Below, piece by piece: positions 8,823 to 17,683 of a stretch of DNA of 64,000 bases. The notes below the pieces were generated by a model. That model was given only the letters and a program-made list of their open reading frames with translations, searched no databases and was not told where the DNA came from. The translations under genes were made by a program, and so were the position numbers. Each line of letters opens with the position of its first letter. Positions within the stretch are counted from its first letter, which is position 1. Source of the DNA: Clostridiales bacterium 1_7_47FAA (GTDB lineage Bacteria > Bacillota > Clostridia > Lachnospirales > Lachnospiraceae); contig DS990260.1 in assembly GCA_000155435.1 (NCBI GenBank), positions 2,396,547 to 2,460,546 of the forward strand, given 5' to 3'.

Positions 8823-9350
8823 ATGACGAAATGGACCTATCTCATAGCGGCGGTATTTCTCTGTACCGCGGCATTGACAGCCTGCAGCACATCCAACAGT
8901 GCCGGCGCGGCACCAGGCCAGGGTAATATGGCCGCACAGGATTCGCAGGACAGTATGGATTCCAACGATTCACAGGGCAGCATGGACGCCCAAGCTTCGC
9001 AGGACAACATGGACGCCCAAACCACACAGGGCGAAAGCGTCTATCATAAAATCTCAGCAGAAGAAGCCAAAGCGATGATGGATAAAGGCGGCGTGACCGT
9101 GGTTGATGTACGCAGGGAAGACGAATATGCGGCCGGACACATACCAGGCAGCATCCTTGTTCCCAATGAAGGAATCAGGGACACACAGCCCGAGGAACTT
9201 CCGGATTTAGACGCAGTCCTTCTGGTCCACTGCCGTACCGGAGTCCGCAGTAAACAGGCATCGGATAAGCTGCTGGAAATCGGATATAAGAATGTCTATG
9301 ATTTCGGAGGCATTGTGGATTGGCCTTATGAAACAGTGACAGAGGACTAA
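8823..9350 (+). CDS. Rhodanese-domain lipoprotein
   Basis: This is a surface-anchored sulfurtransferase-like protein of 175 residues. The signal peptide ends in the lipobox LTAC (Cys21). Residues about 24-70 are a low-complexity linker rich in Gln, Asp, Ser and Met, with a repeated SQDSMDS/SQDNMDA pattern. The rhodanese fold follows (VTVVDVRREDEYAAGHIPGSI), with the active-site loop HCRTGVRS whose Cys would carry the persulfide. Such single-domain extracellular rhodaneses may handle sulfide or thiol redox stress, but the substrate is unknown. It is followed by trxA on the same strand after 160 nt, which has its own promoter. Regulation is likely through the tandem repeats in its promoter. Confidence 0.88.
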   Translation: MTKWTYLIAAVFLCTAALTACSTSNSAGAAPGQGNMAAQDSQDSMDSNDSQGSMDAQASQDNMDAQTTQGESVYHKISAEEAKAMMDKGGVTVVDVRREDEYAAGHIPGSILVPNEGIRDTQPEELPDLDAVLLVHCRTGVRSKQASDKLLEIGYKNVYDFGGIVDWPYETVTED

Positions 9351-9418
9351 AATCCCTGTTTTCATAAGTCAAGCTTAACAGCAGATAATAATATATTAGA
9401 TTTAAGAATGAATGTTTC

Positions 9419-9460
9419 GTGACCTTTGTCACATAACTATACGCCAAAATGTGGTATGCT
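9419..9460 (+). promoter_or_regulatory. Crp/Fnr-type site and extended -10 promoter of trxA
   Basis: GTGAC-N4-GTCAC (9419-9432, centre 9425.5) lies 29.5 bp before an extended -10, TGG-TATGCT (9452-9460). With a transcription start near 9467 the site is centred at about -41.5, the class II activator position. There is no good -35. The same geometry occurs at 22972-23013. Confidence 0.7.
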
Positions 9461-9511
9461 ATAACCAATATAAGAAATAATATTAATGAATATAAATCAG
9501 GAGGTTCTATT

Positions 9512-9829
9512 ATGGCAGTAAAACATTTATCTAAAAGTGAATTTGATCAGGCAGTAAATGCTGGTGAGGATCTGGTAGTAGTTGATTTCTTCGCAACATG
9601 GTGTGGTCCGTGTAAGATGCTTACCCCGATTGTGGAAAGCATGGCTGAGACACATCCGGAAGTACATTTCTACAAGGTTGATATCGACGAGGAGATTGAC
9701 CTGGCATCCCGTTTCCAGGTAATGAGCGTCCCCACCCTTCTTTATATGAAGAAAGGCCAGATTGTCGGGAAGTCCGTTGGTCTTGTTTCAAAGGCTGATA
9801 TGGAAAACGAGATTGCACGGAATAAATAA
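9512..9829 (+). CDS. trxA: Thioredoxin
   Basis: This is a cytoplasmic disulfide reductant of 105 residues with the active site WCGPC in FFATWCGPCKMLTPI. It also has the conserved cis-proline loop SVPTLLYMKKGQIV and is of the usual family length. An upstream in-frame extension to 9449 exists but covers the promoter, whereas CAGGAGG at about 9498 places the start at 9512. It is monocistronic, with a strong hairpin terminator after it. The upstream Crp/Fnr-type box suggests induction together with the ferredoxin operon at 23 kb. No thioredoxin reductase gene is nearby. Confidence 0.96.
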   Translation: MAVKHLSKSEFDQAVNAGEDLVVVDFFATWCGPCKMLTPIVESMAETHPEVHFYKVDIDEEIDLASRFQVMSVPTLLYMKKGQIVGKSVGLVSKADMENEIARNK

Positions 9830-9864
9830 TGCTCCCTCTTCTTTTTTATAATTATATATAATTG

Positions 9865-9898
9865 ACCGGCCGGCAGCAATGCCGGCCGGTTGTCTTTA
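9865..9898 (+). terminator. Terminator between trxA and the nucleoside hydrolase gene
   Basis: A perfect 11-bp stem (ACCGGCCGGCA at 9865-9875 and its complement at 9880-9890) with a GCAA loop is followed by TGTCTTT. It can serve trxA and may also act on the convergent minus-strand operon. An 18-nt direct repeat (AACCCATTAACCAT core at 9902 and 9920) follows. Confidence 0.8.
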
Positions 9899-9942
9899 TT
9901 AAACCCATTAACCATATTGAACCCATTAACCATACCGGACTT

Positions 9943-10920
9943 TCAAGCGCGCACCAGCGCCTGTTCCAGCAGACTGCACATCCTGTCCCTGTCAGCCCGG
10001 TACGCGATATAAACCGGATTTTCTGCTGACGCTGACGCCCGGTCATCCGTAAACAGTCCGCCTCTGGCATAACCATGTCCCACATCAACATCACACTTCT
10101 GGCGCACCACTTCCGTCACCACTTCCGGATGACTCACGTACATGACAGCCAGCACATCGTGGAGTGCACTCTTTTTTACGGCCCTGGCCCCCAACCGGTT
10201 AGCTGCATCAATCCGGTTAATCAATAAATCAGCGGCAAATGCACCGGCCAGGCTCCCGGTCTCCCTTATCCTCCCAGCTTCCTCATAACCAAACCAGGAA
10301 CTGTGGGTGGCATCCAATGTTATCAAAGTTATTTTGATTCCTGATTCCAATACTATCTTGGCTGCCTCCGGATCATTATAGAAGTTGATTTCCGCACAGG
10401 GGGTCATGTTGGCCACATGCACGCCGCCTCCCATACAGATAATCTCCTGTATCTTATCGCAGATTCCCGGTTCAATTTTAAGGGCAAGCGCTATGTCCGT
10501 CAAAGGGCCGACCGGAACCAATGTAACCGGTTCCCTGCTATTCATCAATGTGTCAATCAGCCAGATGACTGCCGGAGTCCTTTCTTCCCTTCCTTCCGGT
10601 TCAGGCAGGTCAAACTCCTTTTGATGCACAGCCACAGCCTTCCCATCAATGACTCCTTCAAAAGACTGTATATCCGTGTTCAGGCGGCTGCCCGGGAGAA
10701 GGTCTGCCACCAGAGGGCCTGCACTGCCCTTATAAATCTTAAAACTACCGCTGATTAATTCCCTGATTTTCAATGTATTCTTAAGCGTATATGCAAGGGG
10801 CTGATTCCCATAAGAAACCATCACCCCCAGAACCTCAAACTCCTGTGACATGCAGGCATACATAAGCGCCACCGCGTCGTCACTGCCCGTGTCCACACCT
10901 AAAATAATCCGCTTCTTCAT
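9943..10920 (-). CDS. Inosine-uridine preferring nucleoside hydrolase family protein
   Basis: This 325-residue protein should hydrolyse the N-glycosidic bond of a (deoxy)nucleoside or a similar N- or C-ribosyl compound. It has the family calcium-binding N-terminus GVDTGSDDAVALMYA; the usual form is DTDxGxDD, so the Asp cluster is slightly altered. It also has ICMGGGVHVANMTPCAEINFYNDPEAA in the middle, where Asn and Asp bind the ribose, and the C-terminal ALHDVLAVMY with the usual HD calcium ligand region. It is the last gene of the minus-strand catabolic operon that begins with the binding protein at 19834. That context makes release of a sugar for the adjacent ribokinase likely. The exact substrate is unknown. 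Confidence 0.85.
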   Translation of the reverse strand: MKKRIILGVDTGSDDAVALMYACMSQEFEVLGVMVSYGNQPLAYTLKNTLKIRELISGSFKIYKGSAGPLVADLLPGSRLNTDIQSFEGVIDGKAVAVHQKEFDLPEPEGREERTPAVIWLIDTLMNSREPVTLVPVGPLTDIALALKIEPGICDKIQEIICMGGGVHVANMTPCAEINFYNDPEAAKIVLESGIKITLITLDATHSSWFGYEEAGRIRETGSLAGAFAADLLINRIDAANRLGARAVKKSALHDVLAVMYVSHPEVVTEVVRQKCDVDVGHGYARGGLFTDDRASASAENPVYIAYRADRDRMCSLLEQALVRA

Positions 10921-10934
10921 TCATATCACCATTT

Positions 10935-12119
10935 TCACTCAATCCTTACGATATCAGATGTTTCCAGCGCATACTCTGATAATTCCTGACCGATCCCAGG
11001 CAGTTCAGGTACATCAAAATAACCGTCAACTGGCTGGTAATTGTATTTACAGAGTTTGATATTGTCGTCAATCAGCGCCACCGCATGGTGCTCATGGATA
11101 ACAAAGTTCGGTATGGCTGCTTCCAGCTGAAGCGCTGCCGCCGTAGCCAGGGGGCCTCCACAGATATGAAGCTGCACTCCGATATCGTATACATGGGCCA
11201 TGTCACATATCTTCTTAGTCTCCGTAAACCCGCCTGAATTCCCCATATCCGGCTGTAACACCTGTAGGGATGCATCTTCTATAAACGGCCTGAACCCCCA
11301 GCGTGTGTAAATGCGTTCACCGGCAGCCAATGGCATGGCTGTCTGGTCCGATATCTTTTTCATTAATTTGGGATTCAGCGGCATGGTGGGTTCTTCCACG
11401 AAACTGCATTCCAGGTCCCTCAATCTTTCAATGAGCTGGACAGCCGACTTTGTGTCTGTCAGTGCATGGAGTTCTATGATGATTTCCAGCCCCCTTCCGC
11501 CCCTTTCCCGGATTGCCTTCACACGCTGGTAAGCCAGGTCCAGTTCCGATGAGGACAGGAAACCTGTCTTGGTGGACTTCAGCCAATTACCTTCCAGGTC
11601 ATAGCCAATGGGGTCAACCTTTACAGCCTGATACCCCTCTTCCATGGCCTTGGATGCTGCCTGGGCATAGTCCTCAGGCATAATCATTGCCCTGCTGACC
11701 GGACTCCAGTCAAACTGGATCTGGCTTGCATAGCATTTAAGTTTCCGGTTGGTTTTCCCTCCCAGCAGTTTATGACAGGGCACTCCTAATGCTTTACCCT
11801 TGATATCCCACAGTGCAATATCGATGGCACTGATGCCGGCCCAGATGACGCTTCCCCCTCCCATTCCCCAGAATGTAAGGCGCATCAGACTTTCCCAAAT
11901 AGCTTCCGTATCAAACGGGTCCTTTCCAATAATCAGCCGTGAGAAATCCTGACAGATACCAAACGCCGCCTGGTTCGCATCACCATATGTAAGTCCGGCT
12001 TCCCCATAGCCGCTTATTCCTTCATCTGTATTAATCCTGACACAGATAGGTGTGAAAACAGATGGATTCGTCCCTCTTGCCTTCACGACCTTAATTACAT
12101 CCACACTTGTAATCTTCAT
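10935..12119 (-). CDS. Enolase-superfamily (mandelate racemase/muconate lactonizing) enzyme
   Basis: This 394-residue enzyme probably abstracts a proton alpha to a carboxylate, as an acid-sugar dehydratase, racemase or cycloisomerase. The N-terminal capping domain (MKITSVDVIKVV...) is followed by the TIM barrel. Visible features are a KVD motif (AVKVDPIGYD), metal-ligand stretches EIIIELHA, SFVEEPTMP and AAGERIYTRWGF, then LQPDMGNSGGFTE and QLHICGG, where a His may complete the acid-base pair. The start at 12119 follows GGAG at 7 nt; a TTG extension to 12140 is less likely. It lies between the ribokinase and nucleoside hydrolase genes in one operon. The KVD-type motif fits sugar-acid dehydratases, but the substrate cannot be named from sequence. 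Confidence 0.82.
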   Translation of the reverse strand: MKITSVDVIKVVKARGTNPSVFTPICVRINTDEGISGYGEAGLTYGDANQAAFGICQDFSRLIIGKDPFDTEAIWESLMRLTFWGMGGGSVIWAGISAIDIALWDIKGKALGVPCHKLLGGKTNRKLKCYASQIQFDWSPVSRAMIMPEDYAQAASKAMEEGYQAVKVDPIGYDLEGNWLKSTKTGFLSSSELDLAYQRVKAIRERGGRGLEIIIELHALTDTKSAVQLIERLRDLECSFVEEPTMPLNPKLMKKISDQTAMPLAAGERIYTRWGFRPFIEDASLQVLQPDMGNSGGFTETKKICDMAHVYDIGVQLHICGGPLATAAALQLEAAIPNFVIHEHHAVALIDDNIKLCKYNYQPVDGYFDVPELPGIGQELSEYALETSDIVRIE

Positions 12120-12144
12120 TTCAAATCTCCAATCACTCAATGCC

Positions 12145-13056
12145 TTACCGGCAGATTTCGTTTATATATGGAACAGACTCTGCTGCACCAAGCTTTGTGG
12201 TACTGATGGCAGCCGCCTTATTAGCTGTCTTCAGAGCCGCTGCAAGCGTTTCCCCCTTGGACAGCATTGCGGCCAGATACCCCAGGAATGCATCGCCTGC
12301 TCCGGTAGTATCCACAGCTTTTATCTCATCCGTTCCCAAAAAGGTAATCTCCCCATGGATTCTGGCACAGCATCCCCTGGCGCCAAGGGAAATGATTGGT
12401 ATTTTAAACCCCATGTGTTCCAATACCACCAGGGCTTCCACAACCGATTCCTGATCCGTTGCCCCAATTCCTGTCAGCTGTTCTGTCTCCACCTCATTAG
12501 GCTTTACGATATCTATGTATCCGGCAATCCCTTTATCCTTTAATATGTCTAAATCCCCGGAAGGGTCAACTATTACTGTGCAACCCTTTTCCCTGGCAGT
12601 TTTTATGGCTGATGCAATGAACGCCTTGCCGTATTCCAGCGTTATCATGAATATATCCCCATTGCCCGCAATCTCTTCCAGTTTTTGCAGCTGTTCTGCC
12701 TCATTTCCCAGACTGGCTCCCGGAAAGCAGATAATCATATTCTTTTCTTCACCGTCAGCCCAAACCTGTGCAATGCCTGTTTCCTGCCCTTCCATGCAAA
12801 GGAGGCGGCTTATGTCCACACCATTGTCTGACAGTTTCTTTCTGATAATCCCTCCGTTCGCGTCCATGCCCACACTGCCAAGAAAGAAACAATGACCGCC
12901 TGCCCGGGCCGCCGCAACCGCCTGGTTGGCGCCCTTCCCTCCCAACTTTTTACAAAAATATGGTGTGTATTTCGTTTCCCCCACAAGAGGAAAATGTTCC
13001 ACGGACATGATTTCGTCTATATTCGCGCTTCCTATATTTATAACCTTTGTTGCCAT
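12145..13056 (-). CDS. rbsK: Ribokinase-like PfkB carbohydrate kinase
   Basis: This 303-residue sugar kinase probably phosphorylates ribose or a similar pentose released in this pathway. It has NIGSANIDEIMSV at the N-terminus, the substrate loop KKLGGKGANQAVAAARAGG (PfkB signature 1) and DTTGAGDAFLGYLAA (signature 2, with the catalytic Asp). Length and motifs are those of RbsK rather than fructokinase. It sits in the catabolic operon between btpA-like and enolase-superfamily genes. A second, divergent PfkB kinase domain is fused to the regulator at 20144. True ribose specificity is an inference. Confidence 0.85.
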   Translation of the reverse strand: MATKVINIGSANIDEIMSVEHFPLVGETKYTPYFCKKLGGKGANQAVAAARAGGHCFFLGSVGMDANGGIIRKKLSDNGVDISRLLCMEGQETGIAQVWADGEEKNMIICFPGASLGNEAEQLQKLEEIAGNGDIFMITLEYGKAFIASAIKTAREKGCTVIVDPSGDLDILKDKGIAGYIDIVKPNEVETEQLTGIGATDQESVVEALVVLEHMGFKIPIISLGARGCCARIHGEITFLGTDEIKAVDTTGAGDAFLGYLAAMLSKGETLAAALKTANKAAAISTTKLGAAESVPYINEICR

Positions 13057-13084
13057 ATATCCCCATCCCCATTCTAGGTCATGT

Positions 13085-13912
13085 TTACAATGTATCCCTC
13101 AGTTTTACCACCCGGTCCATAAAAGCTTTTGTCCTGTAATAATCCACAGGGTTCTGCCACTTTCCCTGCGCCTTAAACGTACTGCCCACAATCGCCCCAT
13201 CGGCAGCGGACAGCAATTCCGTAATATTCTCCTCTGCCAGACCGCTTCCAAGAAGGACCGGAATCCCGATTGCGGCTTTACATTCCAGGACTTTATCTAC
13301 CGTAGGAGGCATTCCTGTGTCAAAGCCGGTAACAATGACCGCGTCCCCGCCCTGGGCTTCTATATCCATTGCCTGTTCCTTTACACTCCTGTCATGGATG
13401 ATATAGTGGCTCCCATGCTTTACGTTCACATCACACAAAGCCAGGATATGCCCCGCTTTCAGCCGGTCCCTCATTCTGGACACCCGCCCCCCTGCCCCAT
13501 TCACAAACCCTGACTGGGAAATGAACGCGTTGCACCATTCAAACACCCGGATCCATCTGGCCCCTGCCGCTGCTGCGCTCGCCATGGCACATTCGGCACC
13601 ATTCATATGGCACTCAGCCCCCACCGGTATGGAAACATGTTTCCCTACTTCGTAAATCCCTACCGCAAGGGCTGCCGCTGTCTCATAACCAATATCTTCA
13701 GGCCGGTTATAGGGTATATCCCACATATTTTCCACCTGAACCCCGTCAACTCCCGCATCCTGTAGTTTTTTTGCTTCATCAACCGCTATTTCCAATATTT
13801 TCGTCATATCCATGGATGCAGGGTCATACATGGGTGAACCTGGAAGCGGTCTCAGATGTACCATGCCGATTATGGGTTTTTTCTCGCGGAATATACTTTG
13901 TAACTGTCTCAT
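13085..13912 (-). CDS. BtpA/SgcQ family TIM-barrel protein
   Basis: This 275-residue member of the BtpA family has the conserved start PIIGMVHLRPLPGSPMY, followed by DGVQVENMWDIPY, PVGAECHMNGAECAMA and a C-terminal GSTFKAQGKWQNPVD. BtpA was first linked to photosystem I assembly in cyanobacteria, but in Firmicutes and enterobacteria (SgcQ) relatives sit in sugar or nucleoside operons. Their reaction is not well established. It begins 1 nt after the livF stop, with GGAGG inside the last livF codons, so it is translationally coupled to the transporter genes. The family call is firm; the role as a catabolic enzyme is inferred from its operon. Confidence 0.82.
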   Translation of the reverse strand: MRQLQSIFREKKPIIGMVHLRPLPGSPMYDPASMDMTKILEIAVDEAKKLQDAGVDGVQVENMWDIPYNRPEDIGYETAAALAVGIYEVGKHVSIPVGAECHMNGAECAMASAAAAGARWIRVFEWCNAFISQSGFVNGAGGRVSRMRDRLKAGHILALCDVNVKHGSHYIIHDRSVKEQAMDIEAQGGDAVIVTGFDTGMPPTVDKVLECKAAIGIPVLLGSGLAEENITELLSAADGAIVGSTFKAQGKWQNPVDYYRTKAFMDRVVKLRDTL

Positions 13913-13913
13913 G

Positions 13914-14624
13914 TCAGCCTCCTAAATATGATTTTTTCACCTCATCGCTCTGCTGCAATTCCCTGCTATAACCGGACGCAGTAATATGTCCCAATTCCAG
14001 GATATACGTACGCCTGGATGTATTCAGCGCCATGAAGGCATTCTGTTCCACCAGGATTACCGGAATTTTCCTCTGGCTGTTCACTGACTGGATTACCTCA
14101 AAAACCTCATCCACAATAATAGGCGCAAGTCCCAGGGAAGGCTCATCCAACATCAGTAATCTGGGATTGGACATCAGTCCCCTGGCTATGGCCAGCATCT
14201 GCTGTTCCCCGCCTGACAAAGTCCCGCCTGCCTGGGTCAGCCGTTCCCTCAAACGTGGAAATATGTCCAGCACCCCATCCATTTCATCCTTCAGCTGCCT
14301 GGATGACAGCTTTCTGGAATAAGCCCCCATCTCTATGTTCTCCTGTACCGTCAGCTCATAAAAAATCCTCCTGCCTTCCGGAACATATACAATTCCCTCC
14401 TCCACTATCTTGTGGGTATGCATGCCGGTAATATCCTTACCATTATATATGATCTGCCCTGATTTCGGCCTGTTGTCTCCCATTATCGTTGTCATCAGGG
14501 AGGATTTTCCTGCTCCGTTGGCTCCGATGATGGACACGATTTCATCATCCCCCACTGTCAGGCTCACATCATTTAAGGCCTGTACCTCACCATAAAACAC
14601 ATTCAAATTACTGATTTCCAGCAT
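13914..14624 (-). CDS. livF: Branched-chain-type ABC transporter ATPase (LivF)
   Basis: This is one of two ATPases of the HAAT-type importer encoded here. The 236-residue protein carries Walker A GANGAGKSS, signature LSGGEQQMLAIARGL, Walker B LLMLDEPSLGLAP and the switch region ILVEQNAF. The last two features mark the LivF subgroup. It is packed 2 nt after livG and 1 nt before the BtpA-like gene. The HAAT family carries branched-chain amino acids but also urea, short amides and aromatic acids. Given the catabolic neighbours, amino acids need not be the substrate. Confidence 0.93.
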   Translation of the reverse strand: MLEISNLNVFYGEVQALNDVSLTVGDDEIVSIIGANGAGKSSLMTTIMGDNRPKSGQIIYNGKDITGMHTHKIVEEGIVYVPEGRRIFYELTVQENIEMGAYSRKLSSRQLKDEMDGVLDIFPRLRERLTQAGGTLSGGEQQMLAIARGLMSNPRLLMLDEPSLGLAPIIVDEVFEVIQSVNSQRKIPVILVEQNAFMALNTSRRTYILELGHITASGYSRELQQSDEVKKSYLGG

Positions 14625-14626
14625 GG

Positions 14627-15406
14627 TTACACCTCTTTTACCTTATACCTGTCACCCAGATACGCCTTTATGACCTCAGGATTGTCCCTGATTTCCTTCG
14701 GGGTTCCCTCTGCAATCTTCTTACCAAAATTAAGGACCGTGATTCTGCTGCTGATTGCCATGATTACATCCATGTTGTGTTCAATCATAAATACGGAAAT
14801 GCCCTTTTCATGAATTTTCCCTATAATGTCAGTAAGGCCCTTGCGCTCAGATGGGTTTAATCCGGCAGCCGGTTCATCCAAAAGAATCAGGTCAGGGTCT
14901 GTAGCCAGGGCACGCCCGATTTCCAATACCTTCCTGTTCCCATAAGGAAGACTGTGTACCTTTTCATTCGCAAGATGCCCAAGGCCTATGAAGTCCAATG
15001 TTTCCATAGCCTTCTCATCCCGTTCTTTCTGTTCCGCCCGGTTCAGACGGGGGACAAACATGGTTTGAAGCATCCCATAATTATTTGTCACCTTAGCCGC
15101 TATACTCAGATTTTCCATTACTGTCAAGGTATCAAAAAGCCTGATATTCTGGTAGGTCCGGCCAATGCCTTTTCCCGCCCGCTGGTAAACCTTATACTTA
15201 TCAATCACTTCATCCCTAAAAAATATATTGCCTTCATTCTGGTGGATTTCCCCGCAAATTAAATTAGTAATGGTTGTTTTCCCGGCGCCGTTGGGACCAA
15301 TCAGGGAATGAATCGAGGCCTGCTCAACATCCATGGAAAAATCACTGACCGCCTTTAATCCGCCAAATGACTTGGACAAATGTTCGATTTTCAGAATTGC
15401 ACCCAT
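14627..15406 (-). CDS. livG: Branched-chain-type ABC transporter ATPase (LivG)
   Basis: This is the second ATPase of the importer, 259 residues. Walker A is GPNGAGKTT, and the LivG-typical insert GKGIGRTYQNIRLFDTLTV follows. The signature segment is degenerate (SLPYGNRKVLEIGRALA, as usual for LivG). Walker B is LILLDEPAAGLNPSE and the switch is MIEHNMDV. It lies between the LarA-like gene and livF with 2-nt gaps, so the subunit genes are expressed as a unit. An unrelated enzyme gene (LarA-like) is inserted between the permease and ATPase genes, which ties that enzyme to the transported compound. Confidence 0.93.
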   Translation of the reverse strand: MGAILKIEHLSKSFGGLKAVSDFSMDVEQASIHSLIGPNGAGKTTITNLICGEIHQNEGNIFFRDEVIDKYKVYQRAGKGIGRTYQNIRLFDTLTVMENLSIAAKVTNNYGMLQTMFVPRLNRAEQKERDEKAMETLDFIGLGHLANEKVHSLPYGNRKVLEIGRALATDPDLILLDEPAAGLNPSERKGLTDIIGKIHEKGISVFMIEHNMDVIMAISSRITVLNFGKKIAEGTPKEIRDNPEVIKAYLGDRYKVKEV

Positions 15407-15408
15407 TT

Positions 15409-16698
15409 TTACCTCCTCCTAAAGCCCTTAAATCCGCCATCCACAAATTCCATGCTTCCCACGTATTTAAGCATTTGGGGCTGTTCCACATGGCCAGCTT
15501 CCTCCAATAAAGCTTCTGATATATATATCTGCCTTAAATCAGCTGTGTTTTTTATCATCACAATCCTTGCGTTCCTGGTCGCATCCCGGCGGATACATGT
15601 ATAGAGACACATCCTCAAAGCCAGTTCGTCGGTTTCCATCACAACCGGGAGACGGATTCCCTGGGTATCGTGACACGTGACCGCGTTTACATAGACCGGG
15701 GTGAAGTCTATCTTTTTATGAAGCCGTTCCGTTATCACATCCGCATTCCCCATACCCGCTGCATTTCCACCGGATTTTTCCGTCAGGTCCCATACACATA
15801 TCTTTTCCGCATGGGGCCAATCCTCTCCCAACACGCAGGAACGCCCTGTTATATTTGTATCCATTCCCGCTCCGCTGATTTCCTTCCCCATTTCCTGCAC
15901 CAAAAGTACATCCAGATGGTCAAACGGGATTCTTGGGAGGAGGGATTTAGAATATCTTAAAAGCCCTGGTTCCTTTTCCAGTATCTCCTCTCCGGGTATA
16001 GCCTCTATACGTGCAACCCGGTGTCCGGCATTCTCTATTACACCAATTCCCATCAGCACAGGTGCATTTTCAAGGATGACCTTTCCGAACTCATGCAGAT
16101 TGCGGCTCATATTAGGGAACCCCAGTTTATGGCAGATAGACGCCCCATACTGTTTACCCAGACCGATGACCAGCATTTTTAATATACCGCTTTCATAAGG
16201 CCCCCTGAATTCCGTATGGGCCTTAATCCTGGCAATCGGAATAATATGATCTGCATGGAATGCCAGACTATCCATACATACCGGAAATCCTTGATTGCTG
16301 GTGCCTATCTCCTCGGTCTCCATGGAAGATGCAATCCGCACCCCCAGGCGCTCTTCCGTTATGCCCAAATGATATAATACGTCTTTCTGTCCCTGGGCAG
16401 TTGCCCCGCCATGACTTCCCATGGCCGGGACAATGAACGGAGCAGCTCCTTTTTCCTTAAGGATACCGATCAGTGTCTCCGCAATATCCGCAAGCCCATT
16501 GATTTCCCTGCTTCCCATGGCAATCGCCACCGTGTCATCCTTTTTGACTTTCTGCATCGCAGCGCAATGCTGCAGCCCTGCCGTCAACGCCGCCTTGATA
16601 TCCGTCAGCTGCGGTTGCTCCTGCCTCATTTCCATAAGGGAAAAATCCGGCAGTTCCACTTCCTTCAGCAGCCGCTCAAACAACTCCCTGTCCTTCAT
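15409..16698 (-). CDS. LarA-like (DUF2088) lactate-racemase family protein
   Basis: This 429-residue protein belongs to the nickel-pincer racemase family typified by lactate racemase LarA. Visible features are KKDDTVAIAMGSREINGL, FIVPAMGSHGGATAQGQ (nucleotide/cofactor region), IARIKAHTEFRGPYESG with a conserved His, and VLLVQEMGKEISGAGMD. Characterised homologues racemise or epimerise short alpha-hydroxy acids using the LarBCE-made cofactor. No larB, larC or larE is seen in this window, so the cofactor would have to come from elsewhere or this member may not use it. It sits inside the transporter operon between livM and livG. Together with the enolase-superfamily gene this hints at a hydroxy acid or sugar acid as intermediate. 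Confidence 0.8.
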   Translation of the reverse strand: MKDRELFERLLKEVELPDFSLMEMRQEQPQLTDIKAALTAGLQHCAAMQKVKKDDTVAIAMGSREINGLADIAETLIGILKEKGAAPFIVPAMGSHGGATAQGQKDVLYHLGITEERLGVRIASSMETEEIGTSNQGFPVCMDSLAFHADHIIPIARIKAHTEFRGPYESGILKMLVIGLGKQYGASICHKLGFPNMSRNLHEFGKVILENAPVLMGIGVIENAGHRVARIEAIPGEEILEKEPGLLRYSKSLLPRIPFDHLDVLLVQEMGKEISGAGMDTNITGRSCVLGEDWPHAEKICVWDLTEKSGGNAAGMGNADVITERLHKKIDFTPVYVNAVTCHDTQGIRLPVVMETDELALRMCLYTCIRRDATRNARIVMIKNTADLRQIYISEALLEEAGHVEQPQMLKYVGSMEFVDGGFKGFRRR

Positions 16699-16701
16699 AG
16701 C

Positions 16702-17667
16702 CTACGCCCTTCCCCTGTGTTTTTTTATTTTTGACCTTACAAACTCAGGGACAGATACGAAACCATAAGGAATGAACATGACCATGATCAGCATCAGCGT
16801 ACTGAATGCCAGCCAATAATATTCCCCCAGGAACTTTAACATTTCCGGCAGGATGGTGACAACAATCCCGCCCATGACACAGCCGGGAATCGTACCCAGG
16901 CCGCCCAGCATCAGCATCATGATGAATTTAACCGTGAAATCAAAATTAAAGTCAGATGGATGGATGAACTGGAACATATGGGCGTTCATGGCGCCTGCAA
17001 AGGTCATGAAACAGGATCCAAGTATATATGCCTTAATCTTAATGGAGGCCTTATCAATCCCACATCCCTCCACCGCCACATCATTATCTTTTATGGCAAT
17101 GAGCATCCTGCCCCATTTTGAATCAATGACACGTTTGGAAATGACCATTGCAATTATCATGAAAAATAATGCCAGATAATAAAAATTCCTGGGATTCCCG
17201 AAATTGATTCCGATTAATTGATAGGACGGTATTCCTGCAACACCGTTTGTACCTTCGGTGAGCCATGTCATATTGGTCAGAAGGAGCCTGGTCGCTTCCA
17301 GGAACCCCAAAGTGGCCAGAACAAAATACACCCCTTTAAGCCTCAGGCTTGGATATCCAATCATAACACCAATCACCAGGCCGAACAGGACCGCGGCAAT
17401 GGTTCCAAGCCATGGGGAAATCCCCAGCTTTACACTTAAAAGTCCGGTCATGTAAGAACCAAGCCCAAAAATCGCTGCCGGCGAAAAGTCAAACTGTCCT
17501 GACAGTCCCATCGTAAAATTCAATCCCAGAACCGCTATGATATAAACAATCGTTTGGTTCATCAGTATCTGGTTATAGTTATTACGGCTTAAAAACGGCA
17601 ATCCAATTGCCATCAGCAGGCAAAGAGCCAGAAGAGCAGACCTTTTGCCATTCTTTTTCCTATCCAT
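16702..17667 (-). CDS. livM: Branched-chain-type ABC transporter permease (LivM)
   Basis: This is an integral membrane subunit of the HAAT importer with 321 residues and about eight to ten hydrophobic segments. The LivM signature region GLSGQFDFSPAAIFGLGSYMTGLL near residues 54-77 is plain, as is LGGLGTIPGCVMGGIVV near the C-terminus. The N-terminus is positively charged (MDRKKNGKRS), as expected for a cytoplasmic start. GGAAGGAG precedes the ATG at 17667. It pairs with livH 16 nt upstream. Confidence 0.93.
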   Translation of the reverse strand: MDRKKNGKRSALLALCLLMAIGLPFLSRNNYNQILMNQTIVYIIAVLGLNFTMGLSGQFDFSPAAIFGLGSYMTGLLSVKLGISPWLGTIAAVLFGLVIGVMIGYPSLRLKGVYFVLATLGFLEATRLLLTNMTWLTEGTNGVAGIPSYQLIGINFGNPRNFYYLALFFMIIAMVISKRVIDSKWGRMLIAIKDNDVAVEGCGIDKASIKIKAYILGSCFMTFAGAMNAHMFQFIHPSDFNFDFTVKFIMMLMLGGLGTIPGCVMGGIVVTILPEMLKFLGEYYWLAFSTLMLIMVMFIPYGFVSVPEFVRSKIKKHRGRA

Positions 17668-17683
17668 TTACTTATCTCCTTCC

